From the NCBI GenBank assembly GCA_004154925.1, contig QJNS01000109.1, forward strand, positions 124,001 to 188,000: a stretch of 64,000 nucleotides of DNA, in the 5' to 3' direction. Shown here piece by piece: positions 23,850-37,125 of this stretch (its first letter is position 1; every line of letters starts with the position of its first letter). The DNA is from Monosporascus cannonballus (Eukaryota > Ascomycota > Sordariomycetes > Xylariales). The position numbers and the translations under genes were made by a program. Under the pieces are notes generated by a model. The model was not told the DNA's origin. It searched no databases and saw only the letters and a program-made list of their open reading frames with translations.

Positions 23850-26800
23850 TTAATTAAATATTAAATTTTGTTTTTAATTATTTTAAAATCTAATATTCGT
23901 TCGATTTCGTATTTATTAAAGTTTTTTTCGAATTCCAAATCTTTTTTTAACAGGACGTCCTTAAGTATTAATTTAAGCAAAAAAATATGGAAAATAAGGT
24001 GTATTCTTATGTTTTTGGGTAACGATAATCGGTAATTAATTTTGGAAATAATTTTTTTAACTTTAAATAAACCGAATTTTTTAAAATCAAATTTGTCGTT
24101 AAGTTTTTTTATTTTAATTTATAAGATATTCGAAATTACGTTTTGTTTTTGGCATAATAAATAAACCTTATTTCCTTTTGTTAAAATTAATTCCTTAATT
24201 TTTTTCTTATTATAATATTAAGTTATTTTTTGCTAAAAAAATTTTAATTCATTATAAAAATAAATTTAAATTATTTTGATTTTTATTATTAATATTTTTG
24301 CTTTTAAAATAATCATAATAATCTTTAATATTTTATTAAACGGTTATTTAGGTTATTTTATTTTTATATTATATCTATATATAACTATATAAAGAAATAC
24401 GCCTATATTTTCGTTAATAAATATATTATAAGCGATTTATGCTAATAATAAAAGTTTTATTTAATTATTTTATTAATAATTAATATAATTTCGAAAATAT
24501 TATTTTAAAGTTTAATTAAATTATTTTATTTATTTATCCGTTTAAAAATAATATGTTATTAAAAATTTAAATTTAATACCGATTTATTTAAAAAAATTAA
24601 TATTAAATTTTAAAATAAAAAACGTATTTTTATTAAAAATAATCCTTTTTAAAATTTTATATTTATTAAGGTAATATTTGATAAAAGCATAAACTAATTA
24701 TTTTACCGTTATAGTTTTTTTAAAGGTAAAAAATACCTATATTTAATAAATTTATTAATAATTATTTATACTTTATTATATTTAATTTCAATAATTAGGT
24801 TTTTTAATAAAAATAAATTAATAATAAAATTTTATATTATGGTATTTTATATTTTATTAGGAATATCGGTAAATTATAATAACCCGTAAGGTTTATGGCG
24901 TATTACCTTAATTTTATTACAAATATTGCAATTTTTTATAATTATTTTAACCATACGGCGTAACTTAAGGAAATTATATTTTTTTTATAACCGTCAAATG
25001 GTTTCGAAAATTCTTTAATATCCATATAATAAGTTTTCGTAAAATTTTTTTACAAATTATTTTTATTAATTTTTAGGAATATATATTTTGCCATAATATA
25101 ATAATTAATCCTTTAGTTATTTTTTTAATTATTAAACTTCTTTTTGTTTTTTCGTATTATAAAAATTCCGGAACCGTATCAAAAATTCTGAAATTAGTTT
25201 TTTTAAAATTTCGCATAATTGTATAATATTATTTTGATTATATTATAATATTTACATATTTTTTTTGGGAATTTTGGAATCGTAATTTTTTTTGCAATTA
25301 AAAATATCCATTTAGATATTTTTTTTTCCTTTAATATAATATATCCTGAAATTAAACCTTAATAAGAAAATTATTTATCTTTTATGCCGTTTATTTAGCT
25401 TTTAAGCTTTTATAAATTAAATAAAATTCTTATAATCAAAATAAATATTAAAAGGTTTTTTCGTTTTATTGAAAAAAGGTTCCTATTCCTTAAAAGCGTT
25501 AATAATTGCCAATAGCTTTTTATCGTAAATCTAATATCTGAATTTTACATCTCGGAATATTTTTAAGTAATATGCCATTAGGTACTATTTGCCGTTATCC
25601 TTTAATTATTTTAAAACGGTACCTAGTACGTAATTTGAAATATCCGTTTTTAAGCGTTTTTTTTTGTCGGCGTTAGGTAATCTTATTATAGGCCCGTTGG
25701 TAATTACGTTTTTTAAGATCTGGAATATTTTTTTTGCTTTTTTTGGAAGTTTAAATTTTTTTCTTATATATTTTTTAATAATAAATTTCGTTAATGGCCT
25801 AATTATATTTCCATATCCCTTAATTAAATTACGTACGTAATCCGTAAATCCTAAGATTTATCGGATATTTATAATGGTCGCCTTATTAAAAATAAGTTAG
25901 TTTTTAATTGCTTTTATTTTAAAACGTTAAATTTAAATTTGGCCGGAAATAAAAATATATCTTAAAAAATTTAGTTTTTATATATGTTATATATTTTTGG
26001 CAAGGTTAATTCGAATATTTGTTTCGTTTAAAATCTTAAATACTTAAGTTATATGTTTTTTATATTTTTCTAAAGTTTCCAAATAAATAAGGATATCGTC
26101 GAGATAGACAAATACAAATTTATCTAAAAATTATTGGAGAATAATTATAATTAAATTTTAAAAATTAACAGAAATATTAATAAATCTTATTAGTATTATT
26201 TTGTATTCGTAAAATCCGTATATTATTTTAAATATTGTTTTCCATTTTTCTCTTTTAGCTATTTGGATACGGTAATAATTATTATGAAAATCTAAAATTA
26301 TAAATTATTTAATTTTATTAATATTTTTTTAAGGTAATTATAAGTATTAAAAGGTATTTATTTTTAATTATAATATTATTTAATTATTTATAGTCGATTA
26401 TTTTTTAATAAATAAGGTTTTTATTTTTATTAATTTTTTGCTTATTATTCTTAATTTTGGGTATTATAAGAATAGGATATCCGGTAAAGGAATTGGAAAG
26501 CTAAATATATCTTTTTTTTAAATTTAATTATATATTTTTTTATAAGGCCTTTAATTTTTCTGGGTTTATATGGTAAATCTTATGGAACTTAGGATAATAT
26601 CCTTTTTTAATAAGTATTTTGTGGTTTTATTAATTATATAACGGTAATTCGTAATTTTTTTTATTTTTAAATAATTTTTTAAATTTTTGATATTTTAGCA
26701 GTATTATAAAAATTTAATCAGGAATTCGTATTTCCTTAATAATATAACAAATTTTTCGATTATCTTTTTTTAATATCTTATTTTACGAGAATATCCGTTT

Positions 26801-27950
26801 TTTTTAATTAATCCGTAAATTACTGGAATAAAATTAAAGTATTTTTAAAATAATATCGTATTTAGAGATGTCGGCGATATCCAGCGAAATATATTCTTAA
26901 TATCTTTAAATTTATACTGGAAATTTTTTAATTTCCCGAAGAATTTGTCCGTTTTCGTATATAAATAAGTTTCCGTTTACCGTACATAATTTATAAAACT
27001 TTAATTTATATTTTTAAAAAATTTGATATCTTTTTGTTATTATAAGGGAAATAAAATTATTTTTTGTTTTTAAGTTAATTATAGCTTTAAATGTTTTATT
27101 TTTATATTAAAAAAAAATCTCAATTTAATTACGTATTTTTTTATTATTTTGTATAAGGTTTTATAAATTAAGGTTTTTCGTTACCTTAATTTTAAAAGCC
27201 TTTAAAGTTTTTTAATTTTTAATATTTTCCGGCTTAAGTAAGCCTTTATTCGCGAGCCTTTTTAACAGTGTATTTAATGTATTAATCGTTTTTATACCGG
27301 AATTATATTTTCTTGCTATATTTGCATTAAGGTTTTTTTTTTTGTTTTATTTATTATTTTTGCGTTTTTCGGGTTATAAAATTAGAAAAGTAAATTTCCG
27401 AAAAAGATATTCTTATATTTAGGAATTTATATTAAATATAAAATATCGGAAAGTAATATAAGTATTTTTATAATATGGCTTTTTGATTTTATTTTGATTT
27501 AAGGTATAAATAATAAGATTTAAGGTATTTTGGTTATCGGGAAATTTTAATATATCGGTACTTATTATTTGGTTCGGTAAAAATCTTATTATTTTATTTA
27601 GGCCAAAAGTTATTATTTTTTTTAACTTTAAAATAAATAAAATAATCGTCCTAATAATAAGTAATAAAATATAATAAATCGTAAGGATTTATTAATAATA
27701 TTTTCTAGTAAATAATATATTTTGGGAACTTATAAAATTCCGGGGATAATTATTTATAATTATTAGCGTCTGGTCGAAATTAACCGTTTTTTATATATAT
27801 CTTATATTTTTAGGAATTAAAATAATATTAGTATCCTAGCTTTATAATTATTTTAAAAATTATCTATCCGGGATAATATTTATAAGTTTTAACCTTAAAG
27901 TTTTAGCAAATTAAATAATCCTTATATTTTGGGATATCGTTTCGAATCTG
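23850..27950 (-). pseudogene. pol: Decayed pol of A3 with intact RT active site
   Basis: The minus strand at about 26088-26120 reads FVFVYLDDILI, the reverse-transcriptase catalytic block of Ty3/gypsy elements. RNase H begins near 25680 and continues through 25600, where the A2 copy was interrupted. Integrase follows toward 23900. Frameshifts and TAA/TAG stops prevent translation. Domain edges are approximate. Confidence 0.88.
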
Positions 27951-29470
27951 AATAATTATAATAATAATAAATTCTGGCTAAAAGAAAATTAAGTTAATTT
28001 TTTTCTTTTTTTTTTCTGCCTTACTATCGGTTTTTTATTTAGCCGCTTTGGCCTTTTTCTGGGGTTGAAAAATCCTTTTTTTCTTGGAGTTCCTTTTGGC
28101 GGGGGAATAATATTTATTTTTAAAGTGCCTTTTTTTGCCATAATTAAAATATTTTATTTTGGATTTGTTTTTTTTAGGCTTTTTCGAAATAGAATTCGTT
28201 TTCTTTTAAGGTTTGCTTTTATCCTTTTTATTTTAACTTTTTAAGCCTTTATCGTTACCTTATTTGCTAATCCTTTTTTTTTTAAAATATTAATTAAAGG
28301 TATGCCGGTCGGCAATAATAATCTTATTTATATATTTTGCAAAAAATTTAACTTTAAGTTTTATATATAATTCGTTTTTAACTTAAAATTTTAAATTATT
28401 ATAATAAGAATAAAATAACGCGTTTTCCGGTAAATTTAAAATAATAACCAAACGATTAAATTTAATTATATATTCGGCGGCTAATTTAATTTAATAAAAA
28501 AAATAAAATTGCTTAATTATATCCTATTTTTTATCGGGATTTCCGAATAAGGCGCATATTTTTTTTTCGAAATTTTCGTAATTACTAAAGATATAATTAA
28601 TAAAGTCCGATAATTTTTTGGGATAATTTTTCAAATAATCCTTTATGATAAATTCGAACCATAAAAGAACTTTTCCAATAAGTAATTAAAAAATAATTAT
28701 TATTTTTTGATAATTTTTTTTTAAAAAATTTTTATAAAACTTAAGGTAAAATCTGGTTTAGATTAAAATTCCTTCCGGATTTTCGGATCCGTTATAAGGT
28801 TTCGGGAGGATTAGCTTATAACCCTTAATATTTGGCATTCCATAATAACTAAAAAACGGAATTATTTTTTTTCGTAATTAATTTACGTTAAATAAAAGTA
28901 AAATTAAAGCTTTTTTTTGCGTTTATCTCGTATTTAACGAAAGTAATCTATAACCAACCTTTTGGCTTTATTCTTTGGCCGAACCAAATTAAAGAAAAGC
29001 CGGTTTTTTTCCCTTAATAAATCAAATATTTTCCTTCTTTAAGTTTTTAACCTTTTAAGTTAAAAAATCGAGCTTTTCGTCCGTAATAAGCTTTTTTTTT
29101 TTGCCTTTTTAAACTTCGGTCTTATATTTTTCCTCTATTTCCTTTTTAGCCTCCTTTTTTTCCTCTAATTCTTTTTTTTAAATTTTGATAATATTTTTAA
29201 AAGCCGGGATAAATTATTACTAGGGTTACGAAAATAATAAACCTTCTTAAAATCAAATAATAAAAAGTACCATATTATTAATTAATTAAAAAACTTTTTT
29301 AATAAAAGGTAAATCGTTAAATCTTATTAATAACATTTTACTAACTAATAATAAAAATCGGATATATTATTTATTTTTTAAATATCGTTTTATATTATCG
29401 TTTATATTAAATTTAAAAAGGCTTATACTTTAACTGGGCGATAAATTATTTATCGGTTATTAATTAAAAA
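27950..29470 (-). pseudogene. gag: Decayed gag of A3
   Basis: A zinc knuckle is visible on the minus strand at about 28105-28150 as YFNYGKKRHFKNKYY, with all three Cys positions now Tyr and the His kept. A basic linker lies at about 28000-28080. The capsid part extends to the LTR but is unreadable in detail. Confidence 0.78.
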
Positions 29471-29480
29471 ATTATTAAAA

Positions 29481-29899
29481 TATAACGAATTTATTATATA
29501 TTTATTTGGAAATATAAGTAATATCCAAAAAAAGTTTTAATTTGTAAATAATAATAAGGCGAAAAATAATTTAATAATTTATTCGTTAAAAAGATTTAAA
29601 AATTTTTCCCTTAATTAAAAAATAATATAATTACTTTTGGATTAAAAGCTTAAATTAATAGCTAAAAAGCGAAATTAAGTAAATATTATTTATATAAAAA
29701 ACCAATTCATTATATATCTTAACTCTTTAAAGTAAGTATATCGTGGATTTATATGATTTACGTAATTTAATTAATTTACCAAATCACTTAGATCACCTTA
29801 TTTTGGCTAAGAACTCCCTTCCGGAGTTCTGTTGTGGCAGGCCCACGCTAGGCCTTAAAGGTTGGTCTTTTCGAAACAGGAACCCTTGTTCCTGTAATA
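29481..29899 (-). repeat. 5' LTR of A3 (419 bp)
   Basis: Starts TATAACGAATT and ends TTCCTGTAATA. The outer 90 bp (with GGCAGGCCCACGCTAGGCC) is RIP-poor although it abuts another copy of the same repeat. Confidence 0.95.
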
Positions 29900-29904
29900 T
29901 TGCT
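29900..29904. repeat. Target-site duplication TTGCT, right of A3
   Basis: Identical to 22655-22659. Confidence 0.92.
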
Positions 29905-32250
29905 GTTATCCTTTAGTTGTTCTAGGACGGCACCTAGTGCATAATCTAAAACATCCGTTTTTAGGCGTTTCCTTTTGTCGGCGTTGGGTAATCTTATTAT
30001 AGGCCCGCTGGTGATTACGTTTTTTAGGATCTGGAACGCTTTTTTCGCTTTTTCTAGGAGTTTAAATTCCTTTTTTACATATTTTTTGGTAATAAGTTTC
30101 GTTAATGGCCTAATTATATTTCCGTATCCCTTAATTAAGCCGTATACATAATCCGTAAATCCTAAAATTTATCAGATGTTTATAACGGTTGCCTTATTAA
30201 GGATAAGCCAGTCCTTAATTATTTTTATTTTAAAGCGTTAAATTTGAATTTGGCCGGAAGTAAAAATATATCCTAAAAAGTTTAGTTTTTACGTATATTA
30301 TATATTTTTAATAAGGTTAATTCGAATATTTATTTCGTTTAAAATCCTAAGTACTTAAATTACGTATTTCTTATATTCTTTTAAAATTTCCGAATAAATA
30401 AGGATATCGTCGAGATAGACAAATACGAATTTATTTAAAAATTATCGGAAAATAATTATAACTAAATTTTGGAAGCTAACGGAAATATTGATAAATCTTA
30501 TCGGTATTACTTTGTATTTATAAAGTCCGTATATTATTTTGAATACCGTTTTCCATTTTTCTTTTTTAGCCATTCGGATACGGTAATAATTATTATAAAG
30601 GTTTAAAACTATAAATTATTTAACTTTATTAGCGTTTTCCTTTAAGGTAATTATAAGTATTAAAAGGTATTTATTTTTGATTATAATATTATTTAATTAT
30701 TTATAATTAATTACTTTTTAATAAATAAGGTTTTTGTTTTTATCGATTTTTTGCTTATTATCCTTGGTTTTGGGTATTATAAGAATAAGGTATTTAATAA
30801 AGGAGTTAAAAAGTTAGATATATCCTTTTTTCAGATTTAATTATATATTTTTCTATAAGGCTTTCGATTTTTCTAGGTTTATGTGGTAAATTTTGTAGAA
30901 CTTAAAATAATATCCTTCCTTAATAAGTATTTTGTGGTCCTATTAACCATATAACAATAATTCGTAATTTTCTTTATTTTTAAATAATTTTTTAAATCCT
31001 TAATACTTTAACGGTATTATAAAGATTTAATTAGGAATCCGTATTTCCTTAATAATATAGCAAATTTCTCGATTATTTTTTTTTAATATTTTGTTTTACG
31101 AAAATATCTATTTTTTCTAATTAATCCGTAAATTACTAAAATAAAGCCAAGGTATTCTTAAGATAATATCGTATTTAAAGATGTCGGCGATATCCAGCGA
31201 AATATATTTTTAATATTTTTAAATTTATATTAGGAATTCCTTAATTTCCCGAAAAATTTATCCGTTTTCGTATGTAAATAAGTTTCCGTTTATCGTACGT
31301 AATTTGTAAAATTTTAACTTATATTTTTAAAAGATTTAATATTTTTTTACTGTTATGGAAGAAATAAAATTACTTTTTACTTTTAAATTAATTATAGCTT
31401 TAAACGTTTTATTTTTATACTAGAAAAAAATCTCGATTTAATTACGTATTCTTTTTATTATTTCGTATAAAGTTTTATAAATTAGGGTTTTTCGTTACCT
31501 TAATTTCAAAAATTTTTAAAGTTTTTTGATTTTTGATATTTTCCGGCTTAAGCGAACTTTTATTCGCAAACCTTTTTAATAACATATTTAATATATTAAT
31601 CGTTTTTATACCGGAACTATATTTTCTTATTATATTTGCATTAAGGTTTTTCTTTTTATTTTATTTATTATCCTTACGTTTTCCGGGTTATAAAATTAAA
31701 AAAGTAAATTTCCGAAAAAGGTACTTTTATATTTAAGAACTTATATTAAATATAAAATATTGGAAAATAATATAAGCATTTTTGTAATATGGCCTTTTGA
31801 TTCCGTTTTGATTTGGGGTATAAATAATAAAATTTAAAGTATTTTGGTTATCGGGAAATTTTAACGTATTAGCATTTATTATTTGGTTCGGTAAAAATCT
31901 TATTATTTTATCTAGATTAAAAATTATTATTTTTTTTGGCTTTAAAATAAACGAAATAATCGTCCTGGTAATAAGTAATAAAATGTAATAAATCGTAAGG
32001 ATTTACTAATAATGTTTTTTAATAAAAAATATATTTTGGGAACTTATAAAATTCCGGGAATAATTATCCATAATTATTGGCGTTTAATTAAAACTAACCG
32101 TTCTTTATATGTATCTTATATTTTTAAGAATTAAAATAATACTGGTATTTTAGTTTTATAATTATCCTGGAAACCGTTTATCCGGGATAATACTTATAGG
32201 CTTTAATTTTAAAATTCTGGCAAATTAAATAATCCTTATATTTTAGGATA
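29905..32250 (-). pseudogene. pol: RNase H start, RT and protease part of A2 pol
   Basis: The minus strand begins here with KTDVLDYALGAVLEQLKD at about 29910-29970, the typical start of gypsy RNase H (TDASDYALGAVL). RT follows with FVFVYLDDILI at about 30395-30430, unmutated at the catalytic site. The first 170 bp after the nested junction are noticeably less RIPped than the same stretch in A3. Confidence 0.88.
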
Positions 32251-33780
32251 TCGTTTTAAATTTAAGTAATTATGGCAATAATGAATTCTGGCTGGAAAAA
32301 AGTTGAACTAATTTTTTTTTTTTGTTTTCTGCCTTATTATTAGTTTTTTATTTAGCCGTTTTGGCTTTTTTCTGGGGTTAAAAAATCTTTCTTTTTTTAG
32401 AGTTCCTTTTAGCGGGGGAATAATATTTATTCCTAAAATGCCTTTTTTTATTACAATTAAAACATTCCATTTTAGATTTATTTTTTTTGGGCTTTTTCGA
32501 AACCGAATTCGTTTTTTTCTGAAATTTACCCTTATCCTTTTTATTCTGGCTTTTTAAGCCTTTGTTATTATTTCGTTTACCGGTCCTTTTTTTCTTAAGG
32601 TACCGATTAAAGGTACGCCGGTCGGCAATAATAACCTTATTTATATATTTTGTAAAGGATTTAACTTTAAATTTTATATATAGTTTGTTTTTAACTTAAG
32701 GTTTTAAGTTATTATAATAAAGATAAAATAATACGTTTTCCGGTAAATTTAAAATAATAATTAAGTAATTAAACTTAATTATGTATTTGGCGGTTAATTT
32801 AATTTAATAAAGGAAATAAAATTATTTAACTGCGTTTTACTTTTTATCGGGATTTTCGAATAAAGCGTATATTTTTTTTTCGAAATTTTCGTAATCGTTA
32901 AAAATATAATTAATAAAATCCGATAATTTTTTGGGATAATTTTTTAAATAATCCCTTATAATAAGTTTAAACCATAAAAAAACTTTTTTAATAAATAGCT
33001 AAAAAATAATTATTATTTTTTAAAAATTTTCCTTTAAAAAATTTTTATAAAACTTAAGGTAAAATCTGGCTTAAATTAAGAATTTTTCCGGATTTTCGGA
33101 TCCGTTATAAAGTTTCGGGGGGGTTAGCTTATAACCCTTAATATTTGGCATTTTATAGTAATTAAAAGGCGGAATTATTTTTTTTTATAATTAATTTACG
33201 CCGAATAAAGGTAAAATCGAAATTTTTTTTTACGTTTATCTCGTATTTAACGAAAGTAGTTTATAATTAACCCTTTAGTTTCGTTTTTTGGCCGAATTAA
33301 ATTAAAAAAAAACCGGTTTTTTTCCCTTAATAAGTTAAGCATTTTCCTTTTTTAAGCTTTTAATTTCTTAAGCTAAAAGGTCGAGCTTTTCGTCCGTAAT
33401 AAACTTTTTTTCTTTGCCTTTTTGGACTTCGGTCCCATACTTTTCTTCTATTTCCTCTTTAACTTCCTTTTTTTTTTCCAATTCCTTTCCTTGGATTTCG
33501 ATAATATCCTTAAAAGCCGGAATAAGTTGTTATTAAGGTTATAAGGATAATAGGCCTTCTTAAAATCGAATAATAAAAAATGCCATATTATTAATTAATT
33601 GGAAAATTTTTTTAATAAAGGGTAAATCGTTAAGTTTTGTTAATAATATTTTATTAGCTAATAACGGAAATCGGGTATATTATTTATTTTCTAAATATTG
33701 TCCTATATTATTATTTGCATTAAGTTCAAAAAAGCTTATATCCCAATTAGGCGATAAATTATTTGTCGGTTATTAATTAA
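32250..33780 (-). pseudogene. gag: Decayed gag of A2
   Basis: The zinc knuckle on the minus strand at about 32418-32465 reads CFNCNKKRHFRNKYY and keeps its first two Cys and the His; only the last Cys became Tyr. Upstream capsid sequence up to the 5' LTR is heavily decayed. Confidence 0.78.
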
Positions 33781-33793
33781 GGAATTATCAAAA

Positions 33794-34212
33794 TATAACA
33801 AACCTATTATATATTTATTTGGAAATATAAATAATATCCGAAAAAAATGTTAATTTATAAGTAATAATAAGGCGAAAAATAATTTAATAATTTATTTATT
33901 AAAAAGATTTAAAAACTTTTCCCTTAATTAAAAAACGGTATAATTACCTTTGGATTAAAAGCTTAAATTAATAATTAAAAAGCGAAATTAAATAGGTACT
34001 ATTTACATAAAAAACCAATTTATTATATATCCCAATTCCTTAAAATAAGTATATCGTAAATCTATATGATTTACGTAATCTGATCAATCCACCAAATTAT
34101 TTAGATCACCTTATCTTGGCCAAGAACTCCCTTCCGGAGTTCTGCCGTGGCAGGCCCACGCTAGGCCTTAAAAGTTGGTCTTCTCGAAACAGGAACCCCT
34201 GTTCCTGTAACA
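33794..34212 (-). repeat. 5' LTR of A2 (419 bp)
   Basis: Starts TATAACAAACC (RIPped inner end) and ends CCTGTTCCTGTAACA (unmutated outer end). It pairs with 19725-20143. Confidence 0.95.
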
Positions 34213-34217
34213 ATTGT
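34213..34217. repeat. Target-site duplication ATTGT, right of A2
   Basis: Identical to 19720-19724. Confidence 0.9.
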
Positions 34218-36715
34218 TTATAATTATAATTAAACATTTTTAATATTTATATTAATTATATATTTAGTAATTATCTCTTATATTTATATATTTGTGTTAC
34301 AACGTTTTATTTAATTTATATTTAAATTTTATTACGTGTATTATGTTATTAACGCAGCTAAAAAACCATTTGAAAAATTTTGTTTAAATTAATCTTATAT
34401 TAAACCTAAAGAAAGATGTTAATTTAAGCTTAATAAATTAATTAAATTTCGAATATTAAGCTTTGAAATATATCAAAATTGAAGAAAATATTTAAAAAGG
34501 TTGTGCGGCAATATTCTTTCTTGTATTTCTATATTTCGTCCGAATTAAAATATTAACTTTAATCGATTAATACTTATTATCTCATATAATGAAAAAGCTT
34601 ATCCTTAAAACTATTCTAAAATATTACTAAACCTGGAAAATAATCCGGATTTATAGCATAATATCGTAATTATACGATTTTAAAAAACTATTATATTTAT
34701 TATCAATAACACATATTTTCGAATTATAAAAATATTATTACATTAATATACATATTTTCATATCAGACAATAAGAAATACGTTAATATATATTTTTAAAA
34801 TCGGTCGTTTTATTAGTTAAAGTCATTATACGGTATTAAATAAAAAAATAAAAGTTATTATTTATAAATTGGAAATTCCGGAATATAAATATTACATTAA
34901 CGTTTTATATATTGGATTAAAGCGTACCCTTCTAATATTCGATATTATGTTTTTAAATAATCGCATAAAAGATATTAAAGCTTTATTAAGAAATCTAAAA
35001 ATAAGTTAATTTCGATAACTTATCTATACGTGTTAGCAAAACTCCCATCCATAAGTAATATATTAACTAAATATATAATATGTAAATAACTTGTCAATTT
35101 CATATTATTATGCGGAAACTTATTTTTTAGAAAATTAAAAAACCAGCTTTGAACAATTTTATAATGAATTAAAAATATAAATATGAAAATTAAACCGTAA
35201 ATTAATTTATATAACAAAACTTAGGACAAAAAGATATCTAAAGTATTTTCGCTTAATGAACGTTCGTTACTTATTTTTAAAACTTTTCCGGATTTTCTTT
35301 TTTCATTTTTTAATTAAGATATTTGTATATTTCGTTAATCTCGGAACAGCTCCGAATTAACGCATAAACCATATTATAATATCAAAGCAATATATATACC
35401 TTGCCCGTTACTTAATAATTAACGTATTTAAGCTATATTAACAGAAATATGCAAAACACCGTGTTAATACATAGAAAATATATATTAAATTATTAGCAAA
35501 TACTTAAAGACTTAATTTGATCCGGGGTTTTCAGACTGGAAAAAAAATAAAACGTCGATTAACAATTAATAATCGGAAAATAAAGAATAAAAAATAAGAA
35601 AAACATTTTTTAACACAAGAAGCTAAAAAGTAAAATCAGAGTTTTAAATTAAAAATGTTAAAAAATCCATTACAACGAAAAAAACAATCATTTACCAAGA
35701 ATATATATATATAATATTTATCATAGCGTTAAATTATTGTTATTTCTACCGATAAAACGAAAACGTTTTCTATCGTAAAAAAAGCTTAAAATAAGGCAGA
35801 GTTTTACACCTATAATCAACCTCAGCTAATTACAAGGTCTAAACCTTATATATATATATTAAGAAATTCCTTTTCGCTACACATTTACCTCTAATAATAT
35901 AACTACTACGACCATTATTTATTATATTTTTCAAGCCTTTAATTATAAAAGTTTAGTACTATGAATGTAGCCGGATTAAGTTCTTTATGTCGGCAATTCT
36001 TTTCTGCATTATAACATAGCTTATTTATTCGCATTATTCAAGATTAACTTTTCTTATCCCAATTCAATGCGTTAAATATAAGTTAATATATATATAGGAC
36101 TTTTTTCGAAATCCTTTAAAAAAGATTAAAATAAATAACATTAAATTTAAATTTAAAATTAAGAATTTAGTAACTATAACGCCTTTATAATTATCATGAT
36201 ATAACTACAGATAGTATTATCGTATACCGAAATTTTTAAAATACTTTATATAAAAAAAGCTTATTTAATAATTTCTTTAACTGTATAAGTTATTGTTTTT
36301 TCGTTATAGCTATAAAAATGTAAGATTAATCAAATTCGAAACAACTTTATAATTATAACGCAATAACCATAATCTGGACAAGTAAAAATATAATTACACG
36401 AGTTTTTCATACATCGAATTATCTTTTAAAAATTTATAATTAAAGGTTATATATAATAATTACTTTATTGCAATTATAAAAGTGTTTCGAATTAAACATA
36501 TTATTAATTAATTTATGTTTATATTTCATTTAAATTCACCTTAATTTAAAAGTTTCATATATTATTAAAATATCTTTGTAAAACTTTATATAAATATAAT
36601 ATTTTATTAATTTTAAATAATTCTTTTATTAATATCTTATTTGTAAATCTTATAAAAAATTAAAAAGTTTATATCAGATAATATTAATTAAGACCGAAAA
36701 TCATAATTTGCTGTT
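34218..36715. other. AT-rich region without assignable genes
   Basis: About 2.5 kb of A+T-rich sequence. The longest open frame, 65 codons on the minus strand at 35020-35217, is hydrophobic and resembles no family I know. Stretches near 35500-35700 and 36300-36420 are less extreme in composition, but no repeat partner was found in the window. Confidence 0.45.
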
Positions 36716-36838
36716 AGTCCTTATTTTAGAGGTTTTATTATTTCTATAAGTTTTTTACAAATTAAGGTAACGTGGTATTAAAAGTTACTTAGCTACATCT
36801 GCGTCGTAGACGTAGCCACAACCTCCAAAATAAGGCCC
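36716..36838. mobile_element. MITE-like element, copy 1
   Basis: Starts AGTCCTTATTTTAGAGGTT and ends ACCTCCAAAATAAGGCCC, forming inverted ends. It is the inverted counterpart of 57601-57719, sharing the ends and an internal palindrome (CTGCGTCGTAGACGTAG here). No coding capacity. RIP-type differences separate the copies. The superfamily is unknown. Confidence 0.65.
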
Positions 36839-37039
36839 AATTTTAATGAGACAAGGCTTTAACTGTAGCATAAATGCACCAGCTAGATCTATCTAAAGAC
36901 ATTAGTTGATAATAGTAACTCAAAAAATGTTTAATTAATATCGCGTAGTAATTAATTACTATTAACAAAAGCCCTTCGTTATTCGGATAAAGATGCCAGT
37001 GATGGAATTTGGATATCAAAGTAGACAGGTACTGAGTAG

Positions 37040-37125
37040 TATAACGGCTAGGCGGTTTATCTAAGTGTTAAATCTAAGTCGTACAGATTTATATTAGTAA
37101 AAGTATTGTAGAATTTTGAATAAAA
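37040..37125 (-). repeat. F 3' LTR, segment 1
   Basis: Aligns with the start of the E LTR (ACGGCTAGG, then TTTATATTAGTA-like text). It is cut at 37126 by the Tc1-like element. Confidence 0.75.

Larger units (their letters stand above)
22660..29899 (-). mobile_element. Ty3/gypsy family A copy A3, nested in A2
   Basis: A complete 7,240-bp element in the same orientation as its host copy, inserted in the host's RNase H sequence with TTGCT duplications. The LTRs are 22660-23078 and 29481-29899, each 419 bp. The order on the minus strand is 5' LTR, gag, protease, RT, RNase H and integrase, then the opposite-strand accessory frame and the 3' LTR. The RT catalytic YLDD is still intact, but the frames carry many RIP stops. 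Confidence 0.96.
19725..34212 (-). mobile_element. Ty3/gypsy family A copy A2, interrupted by A3
   Basis: A2 is flanked by identical 5-bp duplications ATTGT (19720-19724 and 34213-34217). Removing A3 (22660-29899) and one TTGCT duplication leaves 7,243 bp, almost exactly the 7,240 bp of A3. LTRs of 419 bp lie at 19725-20143 (3') and 33794-34212 (5'). A pyrimidine run next to the left LTR at 20144-20160 is the polypurine tract on the minus strand. Gag-pol is read on the minus strand and is dead through RIP stops. Confidence 0.96.

Noticed and set aside
31533..31736. 67-codon hydrophobic plus-strand frame
   Set aside because: It is antisense to A2 protease/RT, in a part where no accessory frame occurs in other copies.
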